Assembly (NCBI GenBank): GCA_017524385.1
Contig: JAFWSS010000041.1
Span: 1-33,062, forward strand
Length of the DNA stretch: 33,062 nt
From: Prevotella sp.
Lineage (GTDB): Bacteria; Bacteroidota; Bacteroidia; Bacteroidales; Bacteroidaceae
Direction: 5' to 3'
The position numbers were made by a program, and so were the translations under genes. The notes under the pieces are model-generated. The model was given only the letters and a program-made list of their open reading frames with translations, made no database searches and was not told where the DNA came from. Positions 23,987 to 32,082 of the stretch are shown one piece after another; the stretch's first letter is position 1; each line of letters starts with the position of its first letter.

Positions 23987-25075
23987 ATGATGGCTGAGCA
24001 AGAAGCAACTCTAATGAAAGGCAACGAGGCGATAGCCTATGCTGCCATTCGCTGTGGAGCCGACGGGTATTTCGGATACCCCATCACCCCGCAGAGCGAG
24101 GTCATTGAAACCCTCTGCGCACTCAAACCCTGGGAAACCACCGGAATGGTGGTGGTGCAAGCCGAGAGCGAAGTGGCATCCATCAACATGGTTTATGGAG
24201 CCGCCGGAGCTGGAAAAAGAGCACTCACATCGTCGTCAAGCCCGGGGGTGGCGCTGATGCAGGAAGGTATCGCCTATTTGGCCGGAGCTGAACTGCCCGG
24301 TGTCTTCGTCAACGTGCAACGTGGCGGACCGGGACTGGGCACCATCCAACCTTCGCAAAGCGACTATTTCCAAGCAACAAGGGGAGGAGGAAACGGAGAC
24401 TACTATGTCATCACGCTTTGCCCCTCATCAGTGCAGGAAATGGCCGACTTCGTGGACCTTGCCTTCGAACTGGCTTTCAAGTACCGGAACCCGGCAATGA
24501 TTCTTTCCGACGGCATCATCGGACAGATGATGGAGAAAATCGTGCTGCCTCCACAAAAACCAAGACGCACAGACGAAGAGGTGATGGAGCAATGCCCATG
24601 GGCCTCCTTCGGAAGGAAGAAGGACAGAAAACCAAACATCATCACCTCGCTGGAACTGAAACCTGAGGCGATGGAACTGAGAAACCTACACCTCCAGGCA
24701 AAGTATCAGGAGATACGCGAAAAGGAAGTGAGATACGAGACCATGCACTGCGAGGATGCTGAATATCTCATCGTTGCTTTCGGTAGCGCGGCACGCATCT
24801 CTGAGAAAGCCATCGAAATAGCACGTGCAGAGGGCATCAAGGTGGGACTTTTGAGACCTATCACTGTGTGGCCATTCCCTACTAAGGAGGTCATAGAAAA
24901 TGCACATGGCAAGAAGGGGGTGCTCGTGGTGGAAATCAACGCTGGAATGATGGTCGAGGACGTCAAACTTGCCATCAACGGCGAAGTGCCTGTAGAACAG
25001 TTCGGGCGCCTGGGCGGCATCGTCCCGGAGCCGGAGGAGATTGTGGAAGCATTGAAAACAAAATTGATGAAATGA
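23987..25075 (+). CDS. vorB: 2-oxoacid:ferredoxin oxidoreductase, alpha subunit (VorB type)
   Basis: The 362-aa subunit carries the pyrimidine-binding domain I of pyruvate:ferredoxin-type enzymes (MKGNEAIAYAAIRCGADGYF, GYPITPQSEVIE near residues 30-41, SSSPGVALMQEG near 82) and domain II (VAFGSAARISEKAIEIARAE near 260). Together with beta, gamma and delta it oxidatively decarboxylates a 2-oxo acid to an acyl-CoA and reduces ferredoxin. The form resembles the 3-methyl-2-oxobutanoate (branched-chain) or 2-oxoglutarate enzymes; sequence alone does not settle the substrate. It overlaps the beta gene by four bases (ATGA). Confidence 0.88.
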   Translation: MMAEQEATLMKGNEAIAYAAIRCGADGYFGYPITPQSEVIETLCALKPWETTGMVVVQAESEVASINMVYGAAGAGKRALTSSSSPGVALMQEGIAYLAGAELPGVFVNVQRGGPGLGTIQPSQSDYFQATRGGGNGDYYVITLCPSSVQEMADFVDLAFELAFKYRNPAMILSDGIIGQMMEKIVLPPQKPRRTDEEVMEQCPWASFGRKKDRKPNIITSLELKPEAMELRNLHLQAKYQEIREKEVRYETMHCEDAEYLIVAFGSAARISEKAIEIARAEGIKVGLLRPITVWPFPTKEVIENAHGKKGVLVVEINAGMMVEDVKLAINGEVPVEQFGRLGGIVPEPEEIVEALKTKLMK

Positions 25076-25845
25076 TGGAAGCAAACGATATCATCAGTCC
25101 GGAGAACCTGGTTTACAAGAAACCTACGCTCTTGAACGACACACCGATGCACTATTGCCCTGGATGCTCACATGGCGTGGTGCACAAACTCATCGCTGAA
25201 GTGATTGAAGACATGGGGATGGAGGAAAAGACTGTGGGCATCTCGCCTGTGGGATGCGGAGTCTTCGCCTACAAATACATCGACATCGACTGGCAGGAGG
25301 CTGCACACGGGCGAGCACCTGCTGTTGCCACCGGAATCAAGAGGCTATGGCCCGACCGTCTCGTCTTCACATATCAAGGCGACGGCGACCTGGCATGCAT
25401 CGGTGCATGCGAGACCATTCACGCCTTGAACAGGGGCGAGCACATCGTCATCATATTCATCAACAATGCCATCTACGGCATGACAGGAGGACAGATGGCG
25501 CCGACAACACTCTTAGGGCAGAAAACATCCACATGCCCTTACGGACGAGAACCGGCACTGCACGGCTATCCCTTGAAAATCACGGAAATCGCCGCAACAC
25601 TCGAAGGCACCTGCTATGTCACAAGACAGAGCGTGGAAAACGTCGCTGCCATCAGAAAGGCGAAAAAAGCTTTGCGCAAGGCTTTCGAGGCCTCAATGGC
25701 GGGCAAAGGTTCTTGCCTCGTGGAGTTTGTCAGCACTTGCAGCAGCGGATGGAAACTCACTCCGAAAAAGGCCAACGAATGGATGCAGGAGAACATGTTC
25801 AAATTCTACCCCAAAGGCGACTTGAAAGACACCACTGAAGATTAA
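25072..25845 (+). CDS. 2-oxoacid:ferredoxin oxidoreductase, beta (TPP) subunit
   Basis: The 257-aa subunit binds thiamine diphosphate: HYCPGCSHGVVHKL near residue 24, GVFAYKYIDIDWQEAAHGRA near 61, the GDGDLACIG motif near 104 and NNAIYGMTGGQMAPTT near 129. The CPGC and GCG cysteines resemble those of 2-oxoglutarate/2-oxoisovalerate enzymes. The start is in the ATGATG at 25072; the second ATG is equally possible. Confidence 0.9.
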   Translation: MMEANDIISPENLVYKKPTLLNDTPMHYCPGCSHGVVHKLIAEVIEDMGMEEKTVGISPVGCGVFAYKYIDIDWQEAAHGRAPAVATGIKRLWPDRLVFTYQGDGDLACIGACETIHALNRGEHIVIIFINNAIYGMTGGQMAPTTLLGQKTSTCPYGREPALHGYPLKITEIAATLEGTCYVTRQSVENVAAIRKAKKALRKAFEASMAGKGSCLVEFVSTCSSGWKLTPKKANEWMQENMFKFYPKGDLKDTTED

Positions 25846-25871
25846 AGATGAAAGATTAAAGAGTAAAGAAC

Positions 25872-26414
25872 ATGAAAAAAGAAATCATCATATCCGGATT
25901 CGGTGGACAGGGTGTCCTCTCCATGGGAAAAATCCTGGCCTATTCGGGACTCATGGAGGGCAAGGAGGTCACTTGGATGCCCGCATACGGACCCGAGCAA
26001 AGAGGAGGTACGGCTAACGTGACCGTCATCGTGAGCGATGAAAGAATTTCCTCGCCAATCCTCAGCCGTTACGACATCGCCATCGTTCTCAACCAACCTT
26101 CTCTCGACAAGTTCGAACCGAAGGTGAAGCCCGGCGGAATTCTCATCTACGACAGCTACGGCATCATCAATCCTCCAAAGAGAGATGACATCGAGGTGTA
26201 TAGCATTCGCGCCATGGACAAGGCGGCTGAGATGAAGAATTCAAAAATCTTCAACATGATCGTCCTCGGAGGACTGCTCCACGTCTGTCCTGTCGTCACC
26301 AGCGAAGGACTCGAGAAAGCTCTGCGAAAGACTCTCCCTGAGCGACATCACGACCTCATCCCCCTCAACATGGAGGCAATACGCACTGGAGGTGAAATCA
26401 TGGAGAAACAATAA
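25872..26414 (+). CDS. 2-oxoacid:ferredoxin oxidoreductase, gamma subunit
   Basis: The 180-aa protein is the gamma domain of these complexes (PF01558), opening with IIISGFGGQGVLSMGKILAY and continuing with the typical YGPEQRGGTANVTVIVSDE near residue 38. It probably organises acyl-CoA formation at the active site. It follows beta after 26 nt of AAAGAT/AAAGAG-like words and ends the operon. Confidence 0.9.
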   Translation: MKKEIIISGFGGQGVLSMGKILAYSGLMEGKEVTWMPAYGPEQRGGTANVTVIVSDERISSPILSRYDIAIVLNQPSLDKFEPKVKPGGILIYDSYGIINPPKRDDIEVYSIRAMDKAAEMKNSKIFNMIVLGGLLHVCPVVTSEGLEKALRKTLPERHHDLIPLNMEAIRTGGEIMEKQ

Positions 26415-26435
26415 ACTTCTGGTTTTTCTGGTATT

Positions 26436-26500
26436 TTATCCCGAATTAGAGAATTAGAGAATTCTTGTAAGATTTTCTCCGATTCTCTATTTCGGGATAA
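26436..26500. repeat. Long imperfect inverted repeat after the oxidoreductase operon
   Basis: Arms TTATCCCGAATTAGAGAAT (26436-26454) and ATTCTCTATTTCGGGATAA (26482-26500) are complementary at 18 of 19 positions with a 27-nt loop. No T tract follows, so it is not a classical terminator, though it could stop or protect the upstream transcript. The word TTTCGGGATA is shared with the repeat block at 17290-17351. Confidence 0.8.
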
Positions 26501-26520
26501 TATTAAAAACTCAACAGAAT

Positions 26521-26901
26521 CTTTAACTCCTCATAGTAAACATATGTCCCTTTAACTCCCAGAAATACCTCCCGAAAGTGAACATATGTCCCTTTAACTC
26601 CTCTTTAACTCCTCTTTTAACTCCCAGAAATACCTCCCGAAAGAAAACATATGTCCCTTTAACTCCTTTTTAACTCCTCTTTAACTCCCCTTTAACTCCC
26701 AGAAAAAACTCCCCTTTAACTCCCAGAAAAAACTCCCCTTTAACTCCCAGAAAAAAACTCCCCTTTAACTCCCAGAAATACCTCCCGAAAGTAAACATAT
26801 GTCCCTTTAACTCCTTTTTAACTCCTCTTTAACTCCCCTTTAACTCCCAGAAAAAACTCCTTTTTAACTCCTCTTTAACTCCTAGAAAAAACTCCCCTTT
26901 A
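26521..26901. repeat. TTTAACTCC/ACATATGTCCC repeat array before obg
   Basis: About 380 bp consist almost only of a few words: about 18 copies of TTTAACTCC, four of AACATATGTCCC and several CCCAGAAAA or CCCGAAAG linkers. Units are mosaic, not regular, with spacings of about 10-60 nt. The array ends 7 nt before the obg ATG, so it probably lies in that gene's leader. One related copy lies at 4298-4334. No spacers or cas genes accompany it. Confidence 0.85.
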
Positions 26902-26907
26902 ACAATT

Positions 26908-28074
26908 ATGGAATCCAATTTTGTCGATTATGTGAAAATCTGCTGTCGCTCTGGAAAGGGCGGACGCGGTTCCATGCACCTCAAGCACGTGAAATACAAC
27001 CCCAACGGAGGTCCCGACGGCGGCGACGGAGGTGATGGAGGTAGTGTGTATCTGCGAGGCAACCACAACTATTGGACGTTGCTCCACCTGAAATATCAAC
27101 GCCACATCTTCGCACAGCATGGGGGGAATGGTGGAAAGGATAAATGCCACGGAACAAAGGGAAAGGACGAATACATCGATGTCCCTTGCGGTACCGTGGT
27201 CTATAATGCTGAAACGGGGAAGTTTGTCTGCGACATCAACTACGACGGACAAGTGGTGTGCCTGCTCAAAGGGGGGAGGGGAGGACTAGGCAATTTCCAG
27301 TTCCGATCGCCCACCAACCAGGCGCCTCGATACGCACAACCAGGGGAACCCATGCAGGAGATGACGGTCATCATGGAACTCAAACTACTCGCCGACGTGG
27401 GACTGGTGGGATTCCCCAATGCTGGAAAATCGACACTGCTCTCCTCGCTCTCCAGCGCCAGGCCGAAAATTGCCAACTACCCTTTCACCACACTCGAACC
27501 TTCATTGGGCATCGTGGGATATCATGACAAACAGTCGTTTGTCATGGCCGACATACCGGGCATCATCGAGGGCGCCAGTGAGGGAAAGGGACTGGGTCTG
27601 AGGTTCCTCAGGCATATCGAGCGCAACTCCCTCCTCCTCTTCATGGTGCCGGGCGACACCGACGACATCAAGCACGAATACGAGGTCTTGCTGGGGGAAT
27701 TGGAGAAATTCAACCCCGAGATGTTGGACAAACACCGCGTACTGGCCATCACCAAGAGCGACCTCTTGGATGAGGAGTTGATTGAGATGCTGCGGGAGAC
27801 GTTGCCTGCCGACGTTCAGACCGTTTTCATTTCTGCGGTGACCGGTTATGGATTGGAGGAACTTAAGAACGTGTTGTGGAAGGAACTCAACAGTGAGAGC
27901 AACAAGTTGCAGACCATCACGGCGGAGGACACCCTCGTGCATCGCGACAAGGATATGAGACGTTTCCTGTTCGAGATGGAAGCTGAGGGAGAGGATGGCG
28001 ACATCCTGATGGTGGATGCCGACGAGGTGGAAGACCTTGACGACTTCGAATATGAGGAGGATGAACGGCCATGA
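26908..28074 (+). CDS. obg: GTPase Obg/CgtA
   Basis: The 388-aa essential ribosome-associated GTPase has the Gly-rich Obg fold in residues 1-160 ([27 protein letters not shown]), and the G domain with [15 protein letters not shown] near 168, [20 protein letters not shown] near 214, TKSD near 286 and SAVTGYG near 313. The C-terminal tail is acidic ([15 protein letters not shown]). It acts in 50S assembly and stress signalling. Its start follows the repeat array directly, with no obvious ribosome binding site. It overlaps the next gene by four bases. Confidence 0.95.
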   Translation: MESNFVDYVKICCRSGKGGRGSMHLKHVKYNPNGGPDGGDGGDGGSVYLRGNHNYWTLLHLKYQRHIFAQHGGNGGKDKCHGTKGKDEYIDVPCGTVVYNAETGKFVCDINYDGQVVCLLKGGRGGLGNFQFRSPTNQAPRYAQPGEPMQEMTVIMELKLLADVGLVGFPNAGKSTLLSSLSSARPKIANYPFTTLEPSLGIVGYHDKQSFVMADIPGIIEGASEGKGLGLRFLRHIERNSLLLFMVPGDTDDIKHEYEVLLGELEKFNPEMLDKHRVLAITKSDLLDEELIEMLRETLPADVQTVFISAVTGYGLEELKNVLWKELNSESNKLQTITAEDTLVHRDKDMRRFLFEMEAEGEDGDILMVDADEVEDLDDFEYEEDERP

Positions 28075-28871
28075 AGACACCCGTCTTGCTAGAATATGAT
28101 ATGGCGGAGGGGGTCAGGGCCTTCAGTTCCACCCGAAAGGGAGGGTGCAGCAAGGGGAACTATGCGGACTTCAACATCAACTATTATTGTGGCGACAAGA
28201 GGGAGTGCATAGAGGAAAACCGATTGTCGCTATGCCATTTGTTGGGTATTGGAATGGACAGCCTGGTCTATCCCCACCAGGTGCACGACACGGTAGTGAG
28301 GGTGGTCGACGAGCACTTCCTCGCCCTTGACGTTCATCAACGTGCTGAGGCTCTCGAAGGGGTCGATGCCGTGATGACAAGCCTCAAGGGTGTATGCATC
28401 GGGGTCTCCACCGCCGACTGCATACCCGTGTTGCTATATGATATGGAGCACCACGCCGTATGTGCCATACATGCAGGATGGAGGGGGACGGTCAAACGCA
28501 TCGTTGCCAAGGCTGTGAAAATTATGGCGGACACGTTTGGCACACAACCCGTCATGCTCAAGGCGGTCATCGGGCCAGGCATATCGTTGGAGCATTTCGA
28601 GGTGGGCGACGAGGTCTATGAGGCGTTCCGGATAGCGGGATTCGACATGGCTGCCATTGCAAGACGGGATGCCAAATGGCATATCGACCTATGGGAGGCC
28701 AACAGGCTCCTCCTTGTGGAAAGTGGAGTTTGCACCGACTACATACAAACAGCCGGCGTATGCACTTATGCACATGCCGACCGGTTCTTCTCCGCACGGA
28801 GATTAGGCATTGACTCCGGAAGGATTTTCAGCGGAATAATGCTGGAATTGCATCATCATCGGTGGTGGTGA
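28071..28871 (+). CDS. pgeF: Multicopper-oxidase-like laccase-domain protein (PgeF/YfiH family)
   Basis: The 266-aa protein belongs to the DUF152/YfiH family. The metal-binding residues are in place: PHQVHDTVV near residue 63, the DCIPVLLYD segment near 120 and [13 protein letters not shown] near 138. Members have been described as polyphenol oxidases, as purine nucleoside phosphorylase/adenosine deaminase-like enzymes (FAMIN relatives) and as PgeF, which removes wrongly incorporated L-Ser from peptidoglycan precursors. Which applies here is open. The ATGA overlap with obg suggests coupling. Confidence 0.85.
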   Translation: MKTPVLLEYDMAEGVRAFSSTRKGGCSKGNYADFNINYYCGDKRECIEENRLSLCHLLGIGMDSLVYPHQVHDTVVRVVDEHFLALDVHQRAEALEGVDAVMTSLKGVCIGVSTADCIPVLLYDMEHHAVCAIHAGWRGTVKRIVAKAVKIMADTFGTQPVMLKAVIGPGISLEHFEVGDEVYEAFRIAGFDMAAIARRDAKWHIDLWEANRLLLVESGVCTDYIQTAGVCTYAHADRFFSARRLGIDSGRIFSGIMLELHHHRWW

Positions 28872-29015
28872 CACCGATGAAGATGAACCACAAAGGGTGG
28901 CACAATTCAATACCAATCTCTGGGAGGATTAGGATAATTCCCCAAAAAAGACTCTTTTTTCAGGATTGTATTGAAACTGTTCCCACAGGTTCGTTTAATC
29001 CTCTTTTTGTTATCG

Positions 29016-29090
29016 TAGTTTTGTAGCAAAAACAAAGGTTACAAAAAAGGTCGGGTTCCAAACGAGGAACTCGGCCTTCATTTTTTTTTT
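29016..29090 (+). ncRNA. Candidate short RNA: promoter box plus strong terminator
   Basis: TAGTTTTG at 29016-29023 fits the -7 box, with TTTA 18 nt upstream as a weak -33 box. Transcription from about 29030 would reach a strong terminator: GGTCGGGTTCC (29049-29059) with GGAACTCGGCC (29066-29076), loop AAACGA, then TTCA and ten T residues. The RNA would be only about 60 nt. No reading frame exists. The upstream stretch 28872-28993 shows only a weak A6/T6 hairpin (28944-28960) after pgeF. Confidence 0.5.
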
Positions 29091-29156
29091 CAAAAAGTTT
29101 TAGCGGACACCAATAGTCTGAAATACTTTCTGGTTTTCCAGAGGATTCTAGTCTTC

Positions 29157-29210
29157 CTAGGACATCCAGAGAATCTAGGACATCCAGAGAATCTGGGACA
29201 TTCCAGGATT
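29157..29210. repeat. 18-bp minisatellite
   Basis: Two exact copies of CTAGGACATCCAGAGAAT (29157-29174 and 29175-29192) and a third degenerate copy from 29193. It lies between the candidate short RNA and the 3' end of the small basic protein gene. Confidence 0.85.
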
Positions 29211-29220
29211 TCTGGAAAAA

Positions 29221-29427
29221 TCAGCCTTTCTTCCTCCTGTTGGCTCTTTGCTCGCGGTATTTCGCTTTCTGTCTGGCACTTCCGCTGCCGTGGGCGCCGG
29301 TGACGTAACCTTTCTTCTTGGCCTTGGTCTTCACCTTGTCGCGCTTGGAGTCGTCAGGCTCCCTGGAGCCTCGTCCCCATACGATGCCGCCTTGGATGAT
29401 GGCGTCGATATCGTCTCCCTTGCTCAT
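29221..29427 (-). CDS. Small basic protein of unknown function, 68 aa
   Basis: From ATG 29427 to TGA 29221-29223. The product opens MSKGDDIDAIIQGGIVWGRG and then becomes strongly basic (KRDKVKTKAKKKGYVTGAHG, ending RANRRKKG), which suggests binding to nucleic acid or ribosomes. It has no signal or membrane helix. It is 11 nt after the AICAR transformylase gene and so in the same transcript. I do not recognise the family. The frame is open further upstream to 29823, but that part is the shadow of the neighbour. Confidence 0.65.
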   Translation of the reverse strand: MSKGDDIDAIIQGGIVWGRGSREPDDSKRDKVKTKAKKKGYVTGAHGSGSARQKAKYREQRANRRKKG

Positions 29428-29438
29428 GGCTGATGGTG

Positions 29439-30620
29439 TTAATGGTGGAACAACCGCACTCCAGTGAAGGCCATCGCGATGCCATACTTGTCGCAGGTGG
29501 CGATGACATGGTCGTCGCGCACAGAACCTCCCGCTTGGGCAATGTATTTCACACCGCTCTTGTGGGCACGCTCGATGTTGTCGCCGAAGGGGAAGAAGGC
29601 GTCGCTGCCTAGCGCAACCTCCGTGTTCTTGGCTATCCATTCCTTCTTCTCTTCCATGGTGAGCACGGAAGGACGCTCGGTGAAGAACTGCTGCCAGGTG
29701 CCTTCGGACAATACGTCGTCGTGGTCTTCGCTGATGTAGACGTCGATGGTGTTGTCGCGGTCGGCACGACGGATGCCGGGGATGAAGGGAAGACCCATCA
29801 CCTTCGGGTGCTGGCGAAGCCACCAGATGTCGGCCTTGTTGCCGGCAAGGCGTGTGCAGTGGATGCGGCTCTGCTGACCGGCGCCGATGCCGATGGCCTG
29901 GCCGTCTTTCACGTAGCAGACACTGTTGCTCTGAGTGTATTTCAGCGTGATGAGTGCGATGACGAGGTCGCGACGGGCTTCTTCGGAAAAGGTCTTGTTC
30001 GCTGTGGGGATGTTGGCGAAGAGGGCGTCGTCGTCAAGGCGAATCTCGTTGCGTCCTTGTTCGAAGGTGATGCCGAAGACTTGCTTGCGCTCCACGGGAG
30101 CCGGCGTGTAGTCAGGGTCGATTTGGATGACGTTGTAGGTGCCTTTGCGCTTCGCCTTCAGGATGTCGAGGGCCTCGTCGGTGTAGCCGGGTGCTATCAC
30201 GCCATCGGACACCTCACGCTTCAGCAGAAGGGCGGTTTGTGCGTCGCAGGTGTCGCTCAATGCCACGAAGTCGCCGTAGCTGCTCATGCGGTCGGCGCCG
30301 CGGGCACGAGCGTAGGCACTGGCGATGGGCGACAGCTCACCCTCGATGTCATCTACGAAATATACTTTTTTAAGCGTGTCGCTGAGGGGAAGACCCACGG
30401 CGGCGCCGGCGGGGGAGACGTGTTTGAAACTGGCGGCGGAGGCCAGGCCGGTGGCGGCCTTCAGTTCCTTCACCAGTTGCCAACTGTTAAGGGCGTCAAG
30501 GAAATTGATGTAGCCGGGGCGCCCGTTGAGCACCTCCAAGGGCAACTCGCCTTCCTCCATGAAGATGCGGGAAGGCTTCTGGTTGGGGTTGCAACCGTAT
30601 TTCAATGCCAATTCTTTCAT
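29439..30620 (-). CDS. Stand-alone AICAR formyltransferase (PurH-like)
   Basis: The 393-aa protein corresponds to the formyltransferase domain of PurH, which formylates AICAR with 10-formyl-tetrahydrofolate in the penultimate step of IMP synthesis. It starts at the domain boundary (MKELALKYGCNPNQKPSRIF) and has the catalytic Lys-His pair in SFKHVSPAGAAVG (residues 66-67), plus GAGQQSRIHCTRLAGNKAD near 245 and a GGSVRDDHVI-type end near 363. The IMP cyclohydrolase (MGS-like) domain of usual PurH is absent, so a separate cyclohydrolase or a full PurH elsewhere would be needed. Confidence 0.9.
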   Translation of the reverse strand: MKELALKYGCNPNQKPSRIFMEEGELPLEVLNGRPGYINFLDALNSWQLVKELKAATGLASAASFKHVSPAGAAVGLPLSDTLKKVYFVDDIEGELSPIASAYARARGADRMSSYGDFVALSDTCDAQTALLLKREVSDGVIAPGYTDEALDILKAKRKGTYNVIQIDPDYTPAPVERKQVFGITFEQGRNEIRLDDDALFANIPTANKTFSEEARRDLVIALITLKYTQSNSVCYVKDGQAIGIGAGQQSRIHCTRLAGNKADIWWLRQHPKVMGLPFIPGIRRADRDNTIDVYISEDHDDVLSEGTWQQFFTERPSVLTMEEKKEWIAKNTEVALGSDAFFPFGDNIERAHKSGVKYIAQAGGSVRDDHVIATCDKYGIAMAFTGVRLFHH

Positions 30621-30653
30621 CGTGTATGTCGTGTTTGGTGATTTGTTTCAACG

Positions 30654-30684
30654 AAAAAAGAGGCTTCATCATATGAAACCTCTT
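30654..30684 (-). terminator. Rho-independent terminator after rplS
   Basis: On the minus strand AAGAGGTTTCAT (30684-30673) pairs with ATGAAGCCTCTT (30669-30658), including one G-T pair, around a three-base loop and runs into six T residues. It lies 12 nt after the rplS stop. Confidence 0.85.
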
Positions 30685-30695
30685 GTTTCTCTTTT

Positions 30696-31088
30696 TTAGG
30701 ATTGTGCTTTCGGAGCTGTCCACTTCTCCTTGATGCGTGCTTTCTTGCCCGTCAGCCCACGGAGGTAATACAACTTCGCGCGGCGTACCTTGCCTCGCTT
30801 GTTCACCTCGATGCTGTCGATGTTGGGCGACTCGATGGGGAAAATACGCTCCACACCCACGGTGCCTGACATCTTGCGAACCGTGAAGCGCTTCTTCTCA
30901 CCATGGCCGGAAATCCGGATGACAACACCGCGATAGAGCTGGATGCGCTCCTTGCTGCCCTCGATGATCTTGTAGGCTACGGTGATGGTGTCGCCAGGGT
31001 GGAACTCGTCGAATTTCTTGCCTGCGGCCTTGGCCTGCTCGGCTACGTTCGTTGCAAATGCTTGTTCAGCAACTTTGATTAAATCCAT
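30696..31088 (-). CDS. rplS: 50S ribosomal protein L19
   Basis: The 130-aa protein lies at the interface of the ribosomal subunits. Diagnostic stretches are [20 protein letters not shown] near residue 29, [20 protein letters not shown] near 50, [18 protein letters not shown] near 77 and [20 protein letters not shown] near 102. Length is usual, with a short Ala/Lys-rich end. It is a single-gene unit with its own terminator; the usual trmD-rpsP neighbours are absent. Confidence 0.97.
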   Translation of the reverse strand: MDLIKVAEQAFATNVAEQAKAAGKKFDEFHPGDTITVAYKIIEGSKERIQLYRGVVIRISGHGEKKRFTVRKMSGTVGVERIFPIESPNIDSIEVNKRGKVRRAKLYYLRGLTGKKARIKEKWTAPKAQS

Positions 31089-31175
31089 TGTGATGAATGA
31101 TTTTTGTTGGTTGTCATCCTACGCAACATAACAAGGCTACTCTTCTTCCTGTCATCGGTTACGTAAAAAGCGGTG

Positions 31176-31183
31176 CAAAGGTA
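31176..31183 (-). promoter_or_regulatory. Putative -7 element of rplS
   Basis: On the minus strand TACCTTTG is a perfect TAnnTTTG and lies 88 nt before the rplS ATG. A matching -33 box at 18-19 nt is not clear. The leader could carry autogenous control, but no known structure is recognised. Confidence 0.55.
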
Positions 31184-31307
31184 AGCATTTTTTTTGAATA
31201 AACACACCCAAATGAGGAAAAATCAAACCACAACCTTCTTTTTCTTCACAAAAATGTGCATAAAATGATGAAAAATGCATATCTTCGCCGAAAACTTACA
31301 CCAACTT

Positions 31308-32078
31308 ATGCGAAACAAACATTTGACTCTTGCATTCGTGATGCTCACCGCCTTGCTCTCTGCATGTGCCACACATTACCATGTCACTGGAATCTCACGC
31401 ACGAGATGCCTCATCGACGACTCTTACGACAAACATGTGCCGCAACACGTGGCGGATTTCATGCAACCTTACAAGCAGCAGGTGGACCAAATATTCTCAC
31501 CTGTCATCGGCAAGGCGAAGAAAGACCTTGTTCCCGACATGGCGGAAAGCACTTTGGGAAACCTCATGGCCGACATCATGGTGTGGGCGGCGAAAGACTA
31601 TGGGGAGCTGCCCGACTTCGGCGTGTACAACAGGGGAGGACTCAGGGCTTCCATCGCTAAAGGAGACATCACCATCGGCGACGCTACCGCTGTGGCGCCT
31701 TTTGAGAACAGAATATGCTTCCTCACCCTTTCTGGAAATAAAGTGTTGGAACTGATGCAGCAGATTGTAAACAGGGGTGGCCATCCTGTCAGCAAGGAGG
31801 TGAAAATCTTTGCCACCAAGGACAATCAACTCAAACGTGTCACCATCAAAGGGAAGGATGTCGACCCAAAGGCTTCATATCGTGTCGTTACAGTAGACTA
31901 TGTGGCCCACGGCAACGACCAAATGGTTGCTTTCAAGGATGGAACGCTGAAGAGGGAGTTTACTGGTGAGGAGGATCTCACCAGGTCGCTTCTCATCAAG
32001 TATGTCAAGGAGATGACCGCGCAAGGGAAGGTCGTCGACAGTGAAGTGGAAGGACGTTACACCATCGTGGAGGAATAG
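31308..32078 (+). CDS. 5'-nucleotidase C-terminal-domain lipoprotein
   Basis: The 256-aa product has a lipoprotein signal ending LLSAC (Cys20), so it is membrane-anchored outside the cytosol. The remainder is the substrate-binding domain of UshA-type 5'-nucleotidases (PF02872): GNLMADIMVWAAKDYG, VYNRGGLRASIAKGDIT near residue 106, TAVAPFENRICFLTLSG near 128 and ASYRVVTVDYVAHGNDQM near 186. It has no metallophosphatase domain; that is encoded by the next gene, four bases downstream. I chose ATG 31308 in place of the first in-frame ATG at 31275 because the signal peptide starts there. Confidence 0.88.
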   Translation: MRNKHLTLAFVMLTALLSACATHYHVTGISRTRCLIDDSYDKHVPQHVADFMQPYKQQVDQIFSPVIGKAKKDLVPDMAESTLGNLMADIMVWAAKDYGELPDFGVYNRGGLRASIAKGDITIGDATAVAPFENRICFLTLSGNKVLELMQQIVNRGGHPVSKEVKIFATKDNQLKRVTIKGKDVDPKASYRVVTVDYVAHGNDQMVAFKDGTLKREFTGEEDLTRSLLIKYVKEMTAQGKVVDSEVEGRYTIVEE

Positions 32079-32082
32079 GAAT

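Noticed and set aside
26521-26901. CRISPR array
   Set aside because: The repeats are 9-12 nt words in irregular mosaic spacing, with no uniform 23-47-nt repeat, no unique spacers and no cas genes in the window.
29221-29823. A 200-aa minus-strand protein
   Set aside because: Only its last 68 codons look coding; the upstream part is the alternative frame of the AICAR transformylase, with biased His/Arg-rich composition.
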